Source: Scleroderma bovista (lineage: Eukaryota; Basidiomycota; Agaricomycetes; Boletales; Sclerodermataceae). From it: a DNA stretch of 64,000 nt. Below, in pieces: positions 1-12,600 of this stretch (position 1 is its first letter; each line of letters opens with the position of its first letter). The position numbers and the translations under genes were made by a program. The notes beneath the pieces were generated by a model. It made no database searches, had not been told where the DNA came from, and saw nothing but the letters and a program-made list of their open reading frames with translations. The stretch spans positions 1 to 64,000 of the forward strand of contig JAYMGJ010000584.1 in assembly GCA_037178675.1 (NCBI GenBank), given 5' to 3'.

Positions 1-442
1 TTTTTGCCACAGAAGTCGATGATTTTATCATAAACAATCTTGACCATGTCAAAGGATCGTCTCGAGTTGATGGAATATACAAGGACGTAGCCGTGTATAC
101 CGATGGCGTGTTTCGAGTTGAGAATGGAATATTCATCCTAAAGGAGAGTATGTTGGACAGAGCGCAAAGTGGGTCGGGGGAGATGGACAGACCTGACCAG
201 CGGTGTCGATGATGTCACAATCGTATTCTACGCCCTTGTAGAGGACAGCTTTAGAGAAGGTGCTCTCGATGGTGGGGTAGTACGCCTCTATGAAGTGATT
301 TTCTATGAATTGTATGACGAGGGAGGACTTTCCTGCATAAGAGAGGACGAACTAAGTGAGAGGCATGGGATGCTAGGGCCCACGTACCAACTGAGCGAGA
401 ACCGAGAACGGCAATCTTTCTCTTCTTCATAGAGGCGGCCAT
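1..442 (-). CDS. RHB1: RHEB-type small GTPase, 5' part only (runs off the left edge)
   Basis: Ras-superfamily GTPase of the Rheb family, which in fungi acts upstream of TORC1 and amino-acid uptake. The first exon starts at 442 with MAASMKKRKIAVLGSRSVG, the beginning of the P-loop. After short introns come exons for the effector region (FIENHFIEAYYPTIEST) and the G3 motif region, and the exon at 1-130 reads SILNSKHAIGIHGYVLVYS and ends near IIDFCGK. The unusual Arg in GSRSVGK is typical of Rheb, as opposed to Ras with Gly. The NKxD motif, the rest of the G domain and the CaaX box lie outside the window. Family assignment is strong; internal splice sites were read by eye. Confidence 0.9.
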
Positions 443-2054
443 TATAGATGGGGCGAAGACCAAGTGATACAATAAAAGAGGGAAGACAGAAGAGAAAGAC
501 GAGTGGAACTGTACGACGACAAAGAGCTGGAACGTGGTTGACGGGATGTGGCGGAGGAGGAGCCGATTGTCGCCTGTTACCGCACCGACGAGCAAACAAC
601 AGCAGGCAGTTGATTACGAGCGGAGGAGTGGTGGGGACGGAAAGGACACACGGTGGGTGGGTATGTTTGGAGGGAGAGTCGGTCCTGGTGCGCCCCTTAT
701 TTTATCCACGACAACACATCACAAAAATCCAAGATTAATTCACGGTCTCGCCCCATCAGAGAGTAATTGGACGGGCTTCTATAACGTCGTTGGAGTCGGC
801 ATCCTGGTCTTGTGATGACCTTGCTCGGTCCGGCCGTCTCGGCTGCGTATCCCCGTCTGTTCCCTCGACGCTCGCTTCACTGCCCACCCCGCATTCGATA
901 CAGTAAGTCACTACTCGCTAGTACCCAAGTAATGGCTTTTGTCGCGAGCACCGGGCGCGAAGATAAGCAAAGGGCTTCATGCCTGCCGTAAACACAAGGC
1001 ATGGCTGTTCGCCCACCGCTAATACTCAAAGTACCGTCCTCTCCTGGCCTGAACAGCACAAATGCATCCTGCGTCAGTTTGGGAAGGTGGTGTTGTGGGT
1101 TCGGAGAGTTCATTCAACCCTGATCTGATGGACGCCTGCCATGTGAAACCCGCGGCGCCTTGCTGCCATGCTGCAAAGCGATGACAGTATGCATGGAACA
1201 TCCCGCTATTGCGAGAATCCAAGCTTCAGAGCTACTAGTGCCATTCTCATTAGACGCCGACATAAATACAGTCATTCTCAGGACTATCCAACCCATGGAT
1301 TCGGAGTATGTGCATCGTGTTCAACAACGCCATGGCATCTGACAAAGTTAGATTCTATCATCCAACTTGCTGTCACGGGTACTGCTATCACGTACTGGAA
1401 AGTAACGCACGTGTATCCTCAGCTTCTGGAGGGCGAATCGCGGTGTCGTTGGTTGTCTAACCAAAGAAAGCAAGGCATCCAATTTCAAGTTGGAAAGGGC
1501 CTCGCCAACGTTGTAAGGATACCATCATATGTACATAGCTGTTAGCATCCATGCGGTGGCACTATCCAATAAGTGAGTGATACAGGGTGGGTGATCCGGG
1601 TGAAAAGTCATTCACCTGGTTTGCTCTCCCGTGCTGGGAATTGCGGAGGTCGGGTGCTCTGGGATGCTGCGGCCTGGAGATAGTAAACCAGCCGGGTAGA
1701 TTGGGTCTCTTAGATGCGGTTTCCCATAAAAACCCCATCCAAGAGACCCCTATTGCCACCGAGAATATATGCCAGTCCATTCTGCTGGGACAAGGATGGC
1801 GTACCAAGCCCCAGGGAAGGCACCTGCATTCAAACCTTGTACAACAGCTCAACCCGGTTCGACACAATTGCACCTGGTATTCGAATAGGGAATGGACACG
1901 TCACATGATCGCGACTGAAAACGGACACGTGACACGTCCAACGCGTTGCAAGTTGACTTTTATCAGTATTTAGACTTGACAACGTCGAACGACAACAAAC
2001 CAGCAATCCTCACATTTACTTGTTAGACCAGTGCCCACTGCTCAAGCGATCGTG
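443..2054. other. Intergenic, no recognisable gene
   Basis: About 1.6 kb between the divergent RHEB and SPO12-like genes. Open frames of 60-130 codons exist on both strands (for example 1168-1545 and 1587-1973 on +) but none gives a recognisable domain or a convincing splice chain. Close to the downstream gene, about 1900-1940, the element CACGTGAC and related ACACGTCAC/ACACGTCC copies are repeated. They look like a bHLH/bZIP-type binding cluster in the SPO12-like promoter, but that is inference. Confidence 0.4.
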
Positions 2055-2558
2055 ATGTCGGCTACTTCGACCCCCAACGAGTCTCCCGTTCATATCCAGC
2101 CAATGCACAACCCTTCACAAGCAGCCCACATCGTCCTCCCACAAGCACTGGCGAATGCCACCAACGGCGAGTTGGGAGCTAAAGCTTTACTTGCAAAAAG
2201 AATGGCAAAGAGCAAGTAAGTCTGCAGATGCGTCCATCGCACGTCGAGAGAATTAACCTCATCGCCCCAGCAACCCAAACTTCATCTCACCGACAGACAA
2301 CTTCGTCACCCCCGTGACAAAGAAACTGAACGCTGCTAAGCAGATGCGTTTCACAAAGTAAGTGTCAAGTAAACACATGGCTTTGATCGTTGCTTATCGC
2401 CCACCTCTTTCAGGGGCGTGAAACCGATAGGTGACCTTGGTTCTAGGCAACCTCACGCATCAGTTGAATCAGGAAGCGAGAGCGATACAGAAGCCACAGA
2501 CTTCTCCGAGGCAACAAAGACAGTCAAGCCTGTGGACGAGGTCGACAATCCGTTCTGA
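2055..2558 (+). CDS. SPO12-family small cell-cycle protein
   Basis: A 130-residue protein from three exons, 2055-2215, 2271-2357 and 2414-2558 (393 bases, in frame throughout). The central motif NPNFISPTDNFVTPVTKKL followed by NAAKQMRF resembles the core of the Spo12 family, short nuclear/nucleolar proteins that help release Cdc14 at mitotic exit in yeast. The N-terminus is low in complexity (Pro/Ala/Asn) and the C-terminus is acidic (SGSESDTEATDFSE) and ends DNPF. Ser-Pro and Thr-Pro sites in the motif could be CDK or phosphatase targets (inference). The start is the first ATG after the 5' leader. Family call rests on the short motif alone. Confidence 0.65.
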
Positions 2559-2797
2559 AGAAAATTGGACTTCCTTTACGCAGACGTCGTCGTGTAAGAG
2601 CTAGCATGCTGATACCCTCCCTATTATCCGCCGTCGTATTGTCGCTGTCTCACAAGTATTTGTTGTCTCCAAGTTGTCTGTACTTCGTTCCCTGTACTAT
2701 ACCAGTACCACTGCCGCTGTTCCCACGCTATTGCTGCGTCGTGTGCAGATCGGATTTCAGAAATGGTACGAGTTCATCCCACCATCTCTGTCCCCCC

Positions 2798-3600
2798 ATG
2801 TCAGCACAACATCATGATTTTGGCCTCGATATGGCCCTCGCTGCTGAGGAAATTGATGACCTGGTCTCTCAATTTCGGTTGCGCACGTCAAACCGTCGCT
2901 TGTCTCACCAGTTAGTGACGGTCCTCTCTCGTCGACTTCACTCACCTTACCTAGGCAGATGCAAATCTTGTTTCGTGGGCTCCCCACCATAACCGAAACA
3001 GACTTGATAGCGGATAGTAAACATGGTGAAGTTGCAGGCCATATTCCTGCATGTCATATGGAGACTCAGGGGTGTGCTCATAGATGCCGTCTGCCCCATA
3101 TGCTACAATACCTTCCTTTCCATCCTCGCAGAGGAAGAAACTGCCAGGGCCATGGATTCGCCTGCCCATCCCGTCGAGGAACTAGGCGTCACAAAGTTAG
3201 AAAGGACATGTGGCCATCTGTTTTGCCGCAAGGAGTTGAGCGAGATGCCTTTTCTGCTTGTTCGTCCCTGCTAATCTACCTGTGGCAGCATCATGAGATG
3301 GGTTTCGGAAGGGGTAGGTGACATTGATTTCCTGTGTTCTCCAGCTGATGACCTGGTCAGCATGACTCGTGTCCAAGCTGTCGCAGACCTTTATTGTCGG
3401 ACGCGGAGCGCCGCGAGAATGAGTCTCGATCCGCTTCAGGTGACCGGTCTCGTCCATGGAGAATTCCAGAATTCGCCCCACGCCCTCATCTGTCAGTTCT
3501 TCCAATCAGTCTAGGCCGAGGGCCGGAGGGAATAGGGGGCCAGGATCGAAGCAATGCAAGGCAGAATGACATACATGAGTTGTCAGGAATGTACTCATAA
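2798..3600 (+). CDS. Small RING-finger protein, probable E3 ubiquitin ligase
   Basis: Begins MSAQHHDFGLDMALAAEEID. The RING finger runs from CPICYNTF through TCGHLFCRKDIMRWV to HDSCPSCRRPL, giving C-x2-C ... C-x-H-x2-C ... C-x2-C, a C3HC4 RING with a long first loop of about 35 residues. An exon junction at about 3227/3290 restores CRKD-IMRW, and one at about 3319/3361 joins SEG to HDSC. The simplest 5' structure removes 2911-3069 (159 bases), longer than the local norm, so a small exon may be hidden there. The tail after the RING is Arg/Ser-rich and unstructured, ending HELSGMYS. Function beyond probable E2 recruitment is unknown. It lies tail-to-tail with chitin synthase. Confidence 0.7.
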
Positions 3601-3815
3601 ATGTCTCTGGGGTCATTAAAATCTGCCTCTTGTTGCAATGCATCGAGTATGCAACTATCTACCCCACAGACGCAGATGAGAGGCTACCCATACGAAAAGA
3701 ATACCATAAGGAGTTTTCGTAAATGTCCCAAACGACAATATGGTATTGATATAAACGAAAGTAGATGTAGGTAAACGAGTGTCCATTTTCAAAAGCCTAA
3801 GTGAGAAATATAGCC

Positions 3816-6800
3816 CTAGTTCTTCCTGCAACATCTGAATAAGTTGCGTTTGAACCAGTACCACAAGCACTACGAACAAAAGATTGCTCAGTAAATAATC
3901 AATCTTCAAGCAAAGCACTCACTCCTATGAACCGCACAGCGGCAAGGCCGAAGGTCGAATACAAAATGACAGCGAAATAAATGTTCTGTTTCTCGCGAAG
4001 TTTGGCATCATCCTGGACAGCGGTCTGTGCCGAGGTGAGACCGTTAATGTTCTCAATGGCAACAGCAAGTCCAGCATTCGAGAGCATCCAGAGAGCGACA
4101 AGGCGCGTGCGGAAGGTCTTGTTTTGGTCATCCATCGTGGGCTTCTCAGGAACCTCCTTGACCTCAATCTTGGTCACAGCACGGGTCACGGTTTCCTTGA
4201 ACGCAGCGTCAACGTCCTCTTGGATACGAGTCGTGTCCTCAACGACAGGAGCATCCGCGTCTTTACTCTTGGACGAGGAGACAGATGGCAGTGCTTCGGC
4301 TTTGTCACTACCTTTGGTACCCCAAGACACCTGGTGACGAATGAGACCATGACTTCCAGATTCGTTTTATTGACGTACATCATGCAAGTTACAGAACGCA
4401 TAGACATTGAGGACATTGGTAAAACTGGGCGCAAGGCACAAGTACTGGAAGAAACTCGAGAACATGTGCCAGGGATCTCGCTGTATCCTTCAGTTAGTCA
4501 GGGTCTCTTGCACAGCACAGACACTCACGTAAAGGAACGACGCGAAGAGGTAGATACCTGATCGAAGAGTCAAACACAGAGCTGGACAGTGGCAAATAAA
4601 CACACCATAGGTGGACACCATCGCAGCAATAAGTGCTCCCACGGGAGGGGTAAAGAACGTCTCGATGACTTGGACAGTCGTCTTGTTCTTCAATTCCGAA
4701 GGAATGTTCTGGAAACAACCCCATCATTATGCCAACTCCTGGAAAAGGCGCACGGATACTCACTCCGAAAGCTTGAATAGTCAACCAGAACGAGCATACG
4801 AGCAAGTACACCGCAAGGAAGGCATATACCCTTCCAAGTCATCAGCAATCGATCTTTACTCGGTCACAGCACATCCCTCACCATAATGTTATGGTATAAG
4901 CCATTCGTTCGCCCTTAGGTCTGTTGCCAAGTGCAAGCACGAACTGGGATCGCGGATGAATGAACAATGTTACATAATAGATGGAGTGGGCAGAAATACC
5001 TGTAATGCAAGGAAAGCGAGGTATGTCCATTTGAATCCCAGATTAACCCAATGCGTCTGTGCAGATATGAGATGCCCATCATCGCAGAAGTGGTAGCCAT
5101 GAATACACACCACTGTAGCGGTACCAAAGATAACGATGTTCTGGCTCGGAAGGAGATCGATAATAATACTGAATGTCAGCCAGATGTTGGCCAAGGCAAA
5201 CCAAGAGAATATCAACGAAAACACATTGTACTTTTAACACCATCAACAATGAGCTCACACCGACGGTAGGATGAACGCACTAAGCCCTGAACATGGAAAA
5301 AGAACATCCGGATAATACCGTGGCCAGAGCGATACAACTTGAAAAAGTTGACTAAGGCGTACTGCGGCGGACATAATCAACGACATACTAAAACGTCATA
5401 TAAAACGAACTTACGACGGATGCAGCGAAAGAACCGTTCAACCAACGACGACGCTGGCCAATCAGCTCCGGCGCAGATTCTGGCACATCGGTTTCAGCCT
5501 TTGACGGCTTGACATATGTCAGAGTCCAACGGTCGCCAGCTTTGGCAACAAGCTCAAAACACAAGATACGATCCTCGGCCAAGAACATGTTCTTCGTGAA
5601 AATGTTCATACCATAAATACCCTTGGGACCAAGACGGTCAGCAAGGGAGTGATCACCGTGGAAATACTGCTCCAAAGGGCGACCAAGAATCGCGCGGAAC
5701 CGGTATGCAGAGAAGGCACCAGGAAGCACAGAAACATAACCAAAGCTACTCTCCAGTGGTTTGTCTAATGCCAATAAGGACCAAAAAAGGGATACAGACA
5801 AAGCACATACCGAGAATGTTTGACATCTTATACTCGAAGTTCTGAGCCGCCACTAAGGGATTCAAGAGCTTCTTTCCTCCCTCAATCATGGCGTGAATTT
5901 CACCACAACAGCCGCCAAGATGAGGGTCGTTGTAGAAGGCCTCCCAAAGGTAATAGATAGATTTGTGGCCAGGCTTGGTTCCGGCATCAATGAGAACACA
6001 AATCTCGGGCTGGAGACATGGTCAATACATGACTGAAACACGCGGCGTCGGATACTTACATTAAGCATCCTGCCAATTGCATTGAACAACCAGCGATGGG
6101 AGTTGATCTTCTTCTGATTCTTGGCTTTCAAGACAAGGATGATTTGAACCGGAACTAGATTATTGGGGCTGCTCTCTTGTGGCAATACCAATTGGGGGGT
6201 TGGATCAACTGAGAGTTGAGTCGTGTACTGTTACCCGCTGATGAGACGGGGGATCAGGAGCGGTAAATGAAAACTCACCTCAAATATATGAGCAACGGTG
6301 TCCTTGCCGTCGACTTGCTTTTTCATCACGCCATCTTGATAAACACCGACAGTCGCAAGAAGGTCAAGCACACTCTTGTCCATCGGTTCCAGACCGTCGA
6401 CAATCAAGGCAACGACAATTCTCTGCCAACCGGGCATGCCTTCCTCGGCCTGACGTCTCCAATACTTGGACTGCTTTGTCTTGCAGATGTCACGGATATT
6501 CAACATGACACCGTGCAATGTCCGAGCATACAACGTCTTGTCCTCGTTGTATGAGGTTACCGCAATAAGTAAATCAGTGTGCCGCCCATACATCTTTGGG
6601 CGCAACGACCATCCAGTGGTTTCACTGAAGTCATCCGGATCAACTGTGGCGGCGCTATACCGCACATGACTAAATGGAACCTATCATCAACCCGGGCGAC
6701 GCGCAGAATTGAATGAGGAATCTACTAACGAAAATTCAGTGCTGTTGGTATTGATATATTTCGCCTCGATCGCATTGCGGACGGGAGTGGGAACTGGGTA

Positions 6801-7290
6801 TTCAGCAATGAAGTTGCCCTTTGTAAGTTTTACTTTGCGGGTGACACCGCGCTTGATGGTCTGGCGGCGTCTCCACGCCGTGTCGGCGCCGCTCGTTGAT
6901 CCAGACATTGCGGAAGAAGGGCGGGCGTATGGATCCCCAAAAGCCGAAGGATCAGCGGGTCTGGACGATATGAGTTAGAGGACATCAACAAATGGTAGTG
7001 GTAGAAAAACTAGAGGTATGAAAAATGTAAATGAAAAAAGCCACTTACCCAGGAGGGTAGAAGCCGCCAACATTATAAGTTTCGCCACTGGTCAGAGGCA
7101 GCTTTTCGGAAAAATCATCGTCTCCGTAGCTGGCGCCAAACTCGCGAGGAAGGGTTGCAGTGCTCTCAAAGGGAGAGCCATGGGGATTATCATACGTGCG
7201 AGTCGGGGGTTCCTGAAAATGAGTTTGGCGCGGACGATCAGCAAACGGGTCGCTGAAGGGTTCATCCTGGGGAGAAGCTCGAGAGGACAT
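3816..7290 (-). CDS. Chitin synthase (division I, class I-III type)
   Basis: Plasma-membrane glycosyltransferase that polymerises UDP-GlcNAc into chitin. It starts at 7290 with a Pro/Asp-rich cytosolic N-terminus, followed by the Chs N-terminal region ([15 protein letters not shown]) and then the catalytic core: [52 protein letters not shown] (about 5562-5582) and the hallmark QRRRW (about 5441-5456). Multiple membrane segments follow up to about 4450, then a cytosolic loop with [13 protein letters not shown] and two last membrane spans. The last exon, after an intron ending at about 3870, encodes [15 protein letters not shown] and the stop at 3816-3818, a basic Cys-containing tail normal for the family. 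At least ten introns. Class within I-III cannot be set by eye. Confidence 0.93.
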
Positions 7291-7807
7291 GCTGAGCGCT
7301 AGCTTGGCTGTGGCGGAAACCCAAGAATGCTAAGCTAGGACAAGTGGAGGGCGGTTGAGAGAGAGAATGGACACAAGAGCCCTGAGGAAGTGGATTTGTA
7401 CAGACGGTGTAAAGTGGCGATGTTATACACCACCAAACTGGGATCGGACCTCGGCCACCCTCAACACTATATAACTAGAACACTCTCAGAGCCTTTACCT
7501 CCGGGAAAACATTGGCGTGGCACTGCGGTTCCGCAGCCATTGGTGCCAACATTCCCAGCCTCGAGTCGGTGTCGGGTCCCCGAATACAAAATAATTGCAC
7601 GGTTGATGGTTGGTAGAGAATACAATATACACGACTGGTTCGGGAACAAAGCTCCGCATCCCACCACGTGCTGAAGATTTTGACGGTCAAACTCCAGCGA
7701 GGGCGAGAGAAGACCCACTGTCTCGTCGCAGACACGATATGCCTCGGAGATCGTTCGTCGTACATCGTCAACTCGTCCCAGGCTACCTAACGTCAGCCAG
7801 TGGCGTG

Positions 7808-8583
7808 TCATCTCGTCCCGGGGCCATGAACAGCCAAACAACGCTCTTCAAATGCCTTGACCATGAGCTGAGACACCTGTCCAAAAAATTTGGCTGAAAC
7901 AGCAGCGTGAACAGGATTCGCAAACGCGAATTCGAGATCCAGGGTGACCATCGTGGGACCATCACTGGACAAAGATGCAGCGTTCTCTTCACAAATTGTA
8001 TTGAGCGGCGGATCCTTGGGGGGATTAGAATTTGGAGACGCAGGCTGGAACCTCCAAATCGTGTTGAGCGTTTTGAGCAATGTAGTAGATGACGAAGCTA
8101 CTGCCTGTCCGTATAACGTTTCGTCAATGTATCGACCAAGGGTGAAGTCATACAACCTACTTTAACTGATTCGTAGGGCTTGCACGTTACAGCGCACACG
8201 CAGCTCTCCTGAAAGGTCAGGAAACCAACAGTGAGCTCGGCATCCATCAGTATCACGCCGTCCTCGCGTTCATTGCGGTTGAACACCCTAGAACCAACAC
8301 AGTAGGGTAAGTAGTGAGGGTACGATTCGACGTCTGCGACTATTCGATACAAGTCACTTTGTCGATACCTGACGGATGAAAGGAACGAGGATCAGTCGTG
8401 TAATTCTCTGAGGCCCGCCATGGTGTGACCTCACGGAAGGATTTTGCGCTCGCGGTATCTCTGCCTTTCTGTTCCATCATTCTCAAGAAAGGGTATCTTT
8501 GGAAGCGAGAATAACCTCCTGTGGTGGAGAGAGCCACGACGAGCGGCAATGTTGAAAATTCTCCGTTGCAGAGGTTGCAACAT
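7808..8583 (-). CDS. COQ10: Coenzyme Q-binding protein COQ10 (START-like), mitochondrial
   Basis: Mitochondrial lipid-binding chaperone needed for normal use of ubiquinone in respiration. The first exon (8583 to about 8437) encodes a basic presequence, MLQPLQRRIFNIAARRGS. The second continues KILPYRQSDLYRIVADVESY and PHYLPYCVGSRVFNRN, the signature start of the COQ10/polyketide-cyclase fold, then DAELTVGFLTFQESCV. An intron at about 8103-8160 joins YESVK to AVASSSTTLLKTLN. The C-terminus carries TMVTLDLEFAFANPVHAAVS and FFGQVSQLMVKAFEERC, the closing helix of the family. Splice frames agree throughout. Confidence 0.9.
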
Positions 8584-8907
8584 GTCAAGGTGACAATCTG
8601 AACTTACGGCAACTTCATTATCATTTCCCAAGTACACGCACTACTTGTCTTTTACAACACCATTCATATCAACGCGTATGCAGATGTTTGTAGTTAGCAG
8701 CATGTTGCAAATTGTGTCGAGCCCCCTCGTTCCAACGATATGTCATGGGCGACGCCTCAAATGATTTCTGACATATCACAAACCAGAAATTTGGATTCGG
8801 TACGTCATTTACTGTAAATAATTTACCGTATCAGTAGGTCAGCGTGGGCTTCATCAGTTTTCGCCCTCCTAAAGGACAGGATGGTCGATGATATTCTAGA
8901 AGCACTT

Positions 8908-9644
8908 TCAGCCCGCATTATCCGGGCAATCCTTTGCAATCTGAGGAGCAAGCAGAAATCAGATGATGACCACATCCAGTAACAAGGTCTTACATGCCCC
9001 TCTTGCCCACACTTGTAGCAAGTCCTGTTCTTGTTTATAATCATGTCGGCCCCAACTGTCGTCTCAGGAGCTGCAAGACAATCCCTGAAGAAAACTGGAG
9101 TTTAAGCTGTCTGAGATGTCTGTCTGGTGTGTTTACCTAGCCATATGGTTCGGACCTCCGCATCGGTAGCATTTAATCGGCGGCAACGTTGAGGTGTTCA
9201 GACTGCGACCAGGGGGTGGCGCACGAGAGGCAAACCCTGTCGCCGACATTGGTGGACTAGGGCAAACCCGTGCAATGTGTCCAAAGCGGCCGCAGTTCTG
9301 GCAATGACATGAGCGGGACACAGGGTTTAAAAGAGTTAGCAAATCAACTCACATAGCATTTTTGGCCACCCTGGACCCTTAAATTAGGGCATTCAGCCTG
9401 GATGTGCCCAACACCGCCGCACGAATAGCACTGCTTCGCAGAGACGGAACGAGGGGCAGGACAAGCCGAGGACTCGTGGCCCGGCTGACGGCAGTTGTAG
9501 CAGAGGCGTTGCTCCGAAGTACAGTTCTCGGCAATGTGGCCCACTGGATCACCGCACTTGTTATGAAAACGCGAGTCGGTGTCAGAGAGTAGATCACTTG
9601 CAATTTCCACATTTGAAGCACCCCTTCCTAGAAAACTGGAACAT
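8908..9644 (-). CDS. CCHC zinc-knuckle protein, GIS2/CNBP family
   Basis: 172-residue nucleic-acid-binding protein of the CNBP/Gis2 type, acting on mRNA in translation and RNA granules. Exons 9644-9602, 9543-9353, 9297-9137, 9084-8994 and 8940-8908 total 519 bases, an exact multiple of three. Six knuckles of form C-x2-C-x4-H-x4-C are visible: CFKCGNLGHIAENC, CYNCRQPGHESSAC, CYSCGGVGHIQAEC, CYNCGRFGHIARVC, CYRCGGPNHMARDC and CYKCGQEGHIAKDC, the last followed by PDNAG and the stop. Introns cut through four of the six knuckles. The first intron (9601-9544) has a GC donor (GCAAGT); only this choice gives an intact first knuckle. Pro-rich spacer between knuckles 4 and 5. Confidence 0.92.
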
Positions 9645-12600
9645 ATCTACACGCTTCTGGGGGATATGTTCAAGGGTTGGCTGGCAAGGAAAGGCATGTG
9701 GACAGACCTCTTCACTTCCCGCTTCCAGCTACACTTCCCACCTCCGATTGACGAGGGTGATGATAATATGTAGGGATCGACCAATGTAAGCTGTTATGAA
9801 TAACGTCGACTCCTCCTGCAACCTGCCCTAAAGCAGCAACCCCTGCCTGCAGACTTTGACACAACCAAGCCTGACAGTCGCATCATCCTTTCAAATTGGA
9901 TCGTCGCACCTCCTCACAAAAGAAAACACCCTAGCTTGATGGCGGGCCAACACCTTCTGAGATAGCCTGATTGATCCATCGTTCCGAGGACGTCCCAGCA
10001 CCCCAAGATCATGATGGTCGGACACCCAACTATTTCAGGCGTACCCTGTGTGATGGTTGGCGTTTAGTCGTTTGCGATCTCGGAACTTCAAACTGCAACT
10101 CCGCCTTATCGATAGCTACTTGCTCCTGGTCTTCCTTGGAAAATAAAAATGGTGCTCAGATGACATATAAAAGGCATGTTAGGACTCTTTCTTCCACTGG
10201 GCCCCTCATCCCCCGTCAGAGATTGTCGCAGTACTTACGGTAAGGCTACATCCCGCCCATTGTATCATTACTTGACATGATTTAGGCCTTACCTGACAGC
10301 GAGGAGCCGACCTTCGCTCACTCGCGCATCGCGCTTCTTGTGAGGGTGCAGAGCGACTTCCCGTCAGGTTCGTTTATGGCGTTCTTTGATATATGCAGGT
10401 TATGCACTAACGTCGTTATTTTCGTAGAAGTTTAATTCTCTCGTGGACGCCGTTCCCCATCCTCGCAACAAGCGTCGTAACGAGTGACCCAAGAACGGCT
10501 CATTGTATTGGAGGAAGGTGTACGACACCCTATGGCGATCCATGCCGTGTCTGCCAGTTACCGCGCGTTTCCGGAGCTCGAAGTCCGCTGGAACTGCCGT
10601 TCCCTTCGTACTACGATATTTACTTATGGAGCCTTACTTGTCTTTCATGAAAGACACGGATTGCTCGTTTTCCGTACGGCCAGATTATGTCCACCGCTTA
10701 GATTTCAAATATGTTATGTTCCCATGTCTCCACACACATACTTTGAAATGCTCCCTCGGAGACTTACGTATCCGAAGTATGTGGCAGCGTGAACTTGGTT
10801 GACTCAGGAACCTCTAGATTCTTCTTCTCAAGTCACTTCCATACTTGGTTTTGCCTAGGCAAGTGAAGCGCCCAGCCTGCATACTGTCTGTGCACAGCGA
10901 ATGGGTCGGTAAATTTGAATCATGGATTGTGCGGTAAGAGTTTCTTCCTTCCATGTTCTTCATAAGAAACGCATGACAATACTAACTCGCGTGTATTTTC
11001 CCGAATATGACTAGGACACTCGTGTACTATTAGTTTCTGTAACATATCAGTCCATTCTGTTGCTGGAGCACCAGTTGTCTACCTGATTTGGGAGGAACGA
11101 CTTGCCTCCCTCTCTCAAGGTCTGGCCTCAGAAGACTAGAGGTTATCTCCGGCAATCGCACCGTATACATCCCGATACTTAATCCAAAGCTCGCGAAGCA
11201 TCTTATACAACCAACTCGCTCCAGGCTTCCGGCTGTCTCGCCGCATTTTCTGCCCGTGCCGGTATAGAAGTGAATATGGAGTAATGCTTTTGAAGCGTGT
11301 GTCAGGTTTTTACTCTTCCCAGTGGACAGCACATGTCAATATACAATGCGTTCCTGTTAGCCAGAATCTTCAAACCATAGGTGCCGACCTGGTCCCACAC
11401 CAATCTGCAAAACTGCCCAAGGGGATCAGCAGTCCAAACTACTCTCCGTCTGGAAAGACACAGTGTAAGTCACCTTTTGACCCTTGTGAGCCAATGAGAG
11501 GGCCCTGTCAAGAACAAGAGAGACTGTTGGACAGCCGTTTTAACTTGTTGCTTGTTTAGATGGCTGTATGCTACTAGTACTAGTGAAATTATGTAAGTGA
11601 CATGTACGTTTCCTGACGGGCCTCTCCACTCACTTTTCGAAATTCTGGGCTGAGCTGCTGTCCCTTGTATGGTTTTACTCCTGGCAAGCGTATATTCGTT
11701 GTTTCAACTACAGATTGATGCCTTCAAATCTTCAAGGGCTATTGCAGCGGTGCGAAGCTTCGCAGTTTCAGTTCAACACTTCCGATTTCCCTTTCAAAAT
11801 ACTGTTCGCCGGGACTCGGACGCGCAATCTTCCCGAGGATAATTTATAGGATGCGTCAGTAAAAAAATTATAGGGGTAAGACAACTCAGAGGGTAACCAT
11901 AGAAAGAGCGCTGAATATCACTGCCTATTCCCGGGAAGACCAGGTGCAGTTCTGGCACCGTCAATCCCCAAGTACATATCTGCATTCTATCTTAGTCATG
12001 ATTTTCGCGTGCGGCGTTACCTGTAAGGTATATATATTTGTATCCATGTACTAGCCTTGAAATGGTCACCAGGCGTCGAAACTTTCATAGTTTTGAATCG
12101 TGCCTTGTTGGATCTGAGGAACAACTATGTATTTTGAGCCTTCTTGGGGAAGACTATGCTGGACCAAATTCTCCATCCTTTGTGAGGTGCGGAGAGTCAC
12201 TTTCTCGATCTCTCATGAGAAGACTTTTGTTGTTAACAAACATGTCTGGTCGAAAGGGTGATCGAATGTCCCTGTTTTTGTTCTTGTTCATTTATCCTCT
12301 CTCAACATATGACCAGACATGGTGTATGCAAATCTGTCTAGCCTGGAAAATTCCAGTTGGTAACTCTTCCGTCAATTGCTTCGCTTGAGAACGAGAATCG
12401 TGGATCGCATTGGGTCTACAGGCACACTAATGCTCGCAGACGCCATGCGTTGTGAACGAGGCCAGGGGGTTTCTCTCTACTTAGTATCCTGGAACCCTCA
12501 ACCCTAGGGCCATACCGTTTCCCCTCTGCCCAAGCTTCGCTCTGTTCATAGTGAGCCCGCGACATCACCTGGACATGATTTCCCTGCAAGCTCGTGGCTA

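Noticed and set aside
1168..1545. 125-codon open frame on + in the RHEB/SPO12 spacer
   Set aside because: No domain, no family-like composition, overlapping frames of similar length on both strands; looks like chance.
1855..1900. GGTTCGACAC resembling a tRNA B-box
   Set aside because: No A-box at proper distance and no cloverleaf arms could be drawn.
10484..10792. Two overlapping frames of about 100 codons on +
   Set aside because: Neither shows conserved motifs; both exist because the stretch is low in stops.
11560..11590. Palindromic ACTAGTACTAGT
   Set aside because: Short, single, and not flanked by target duplications or any transposase frame.
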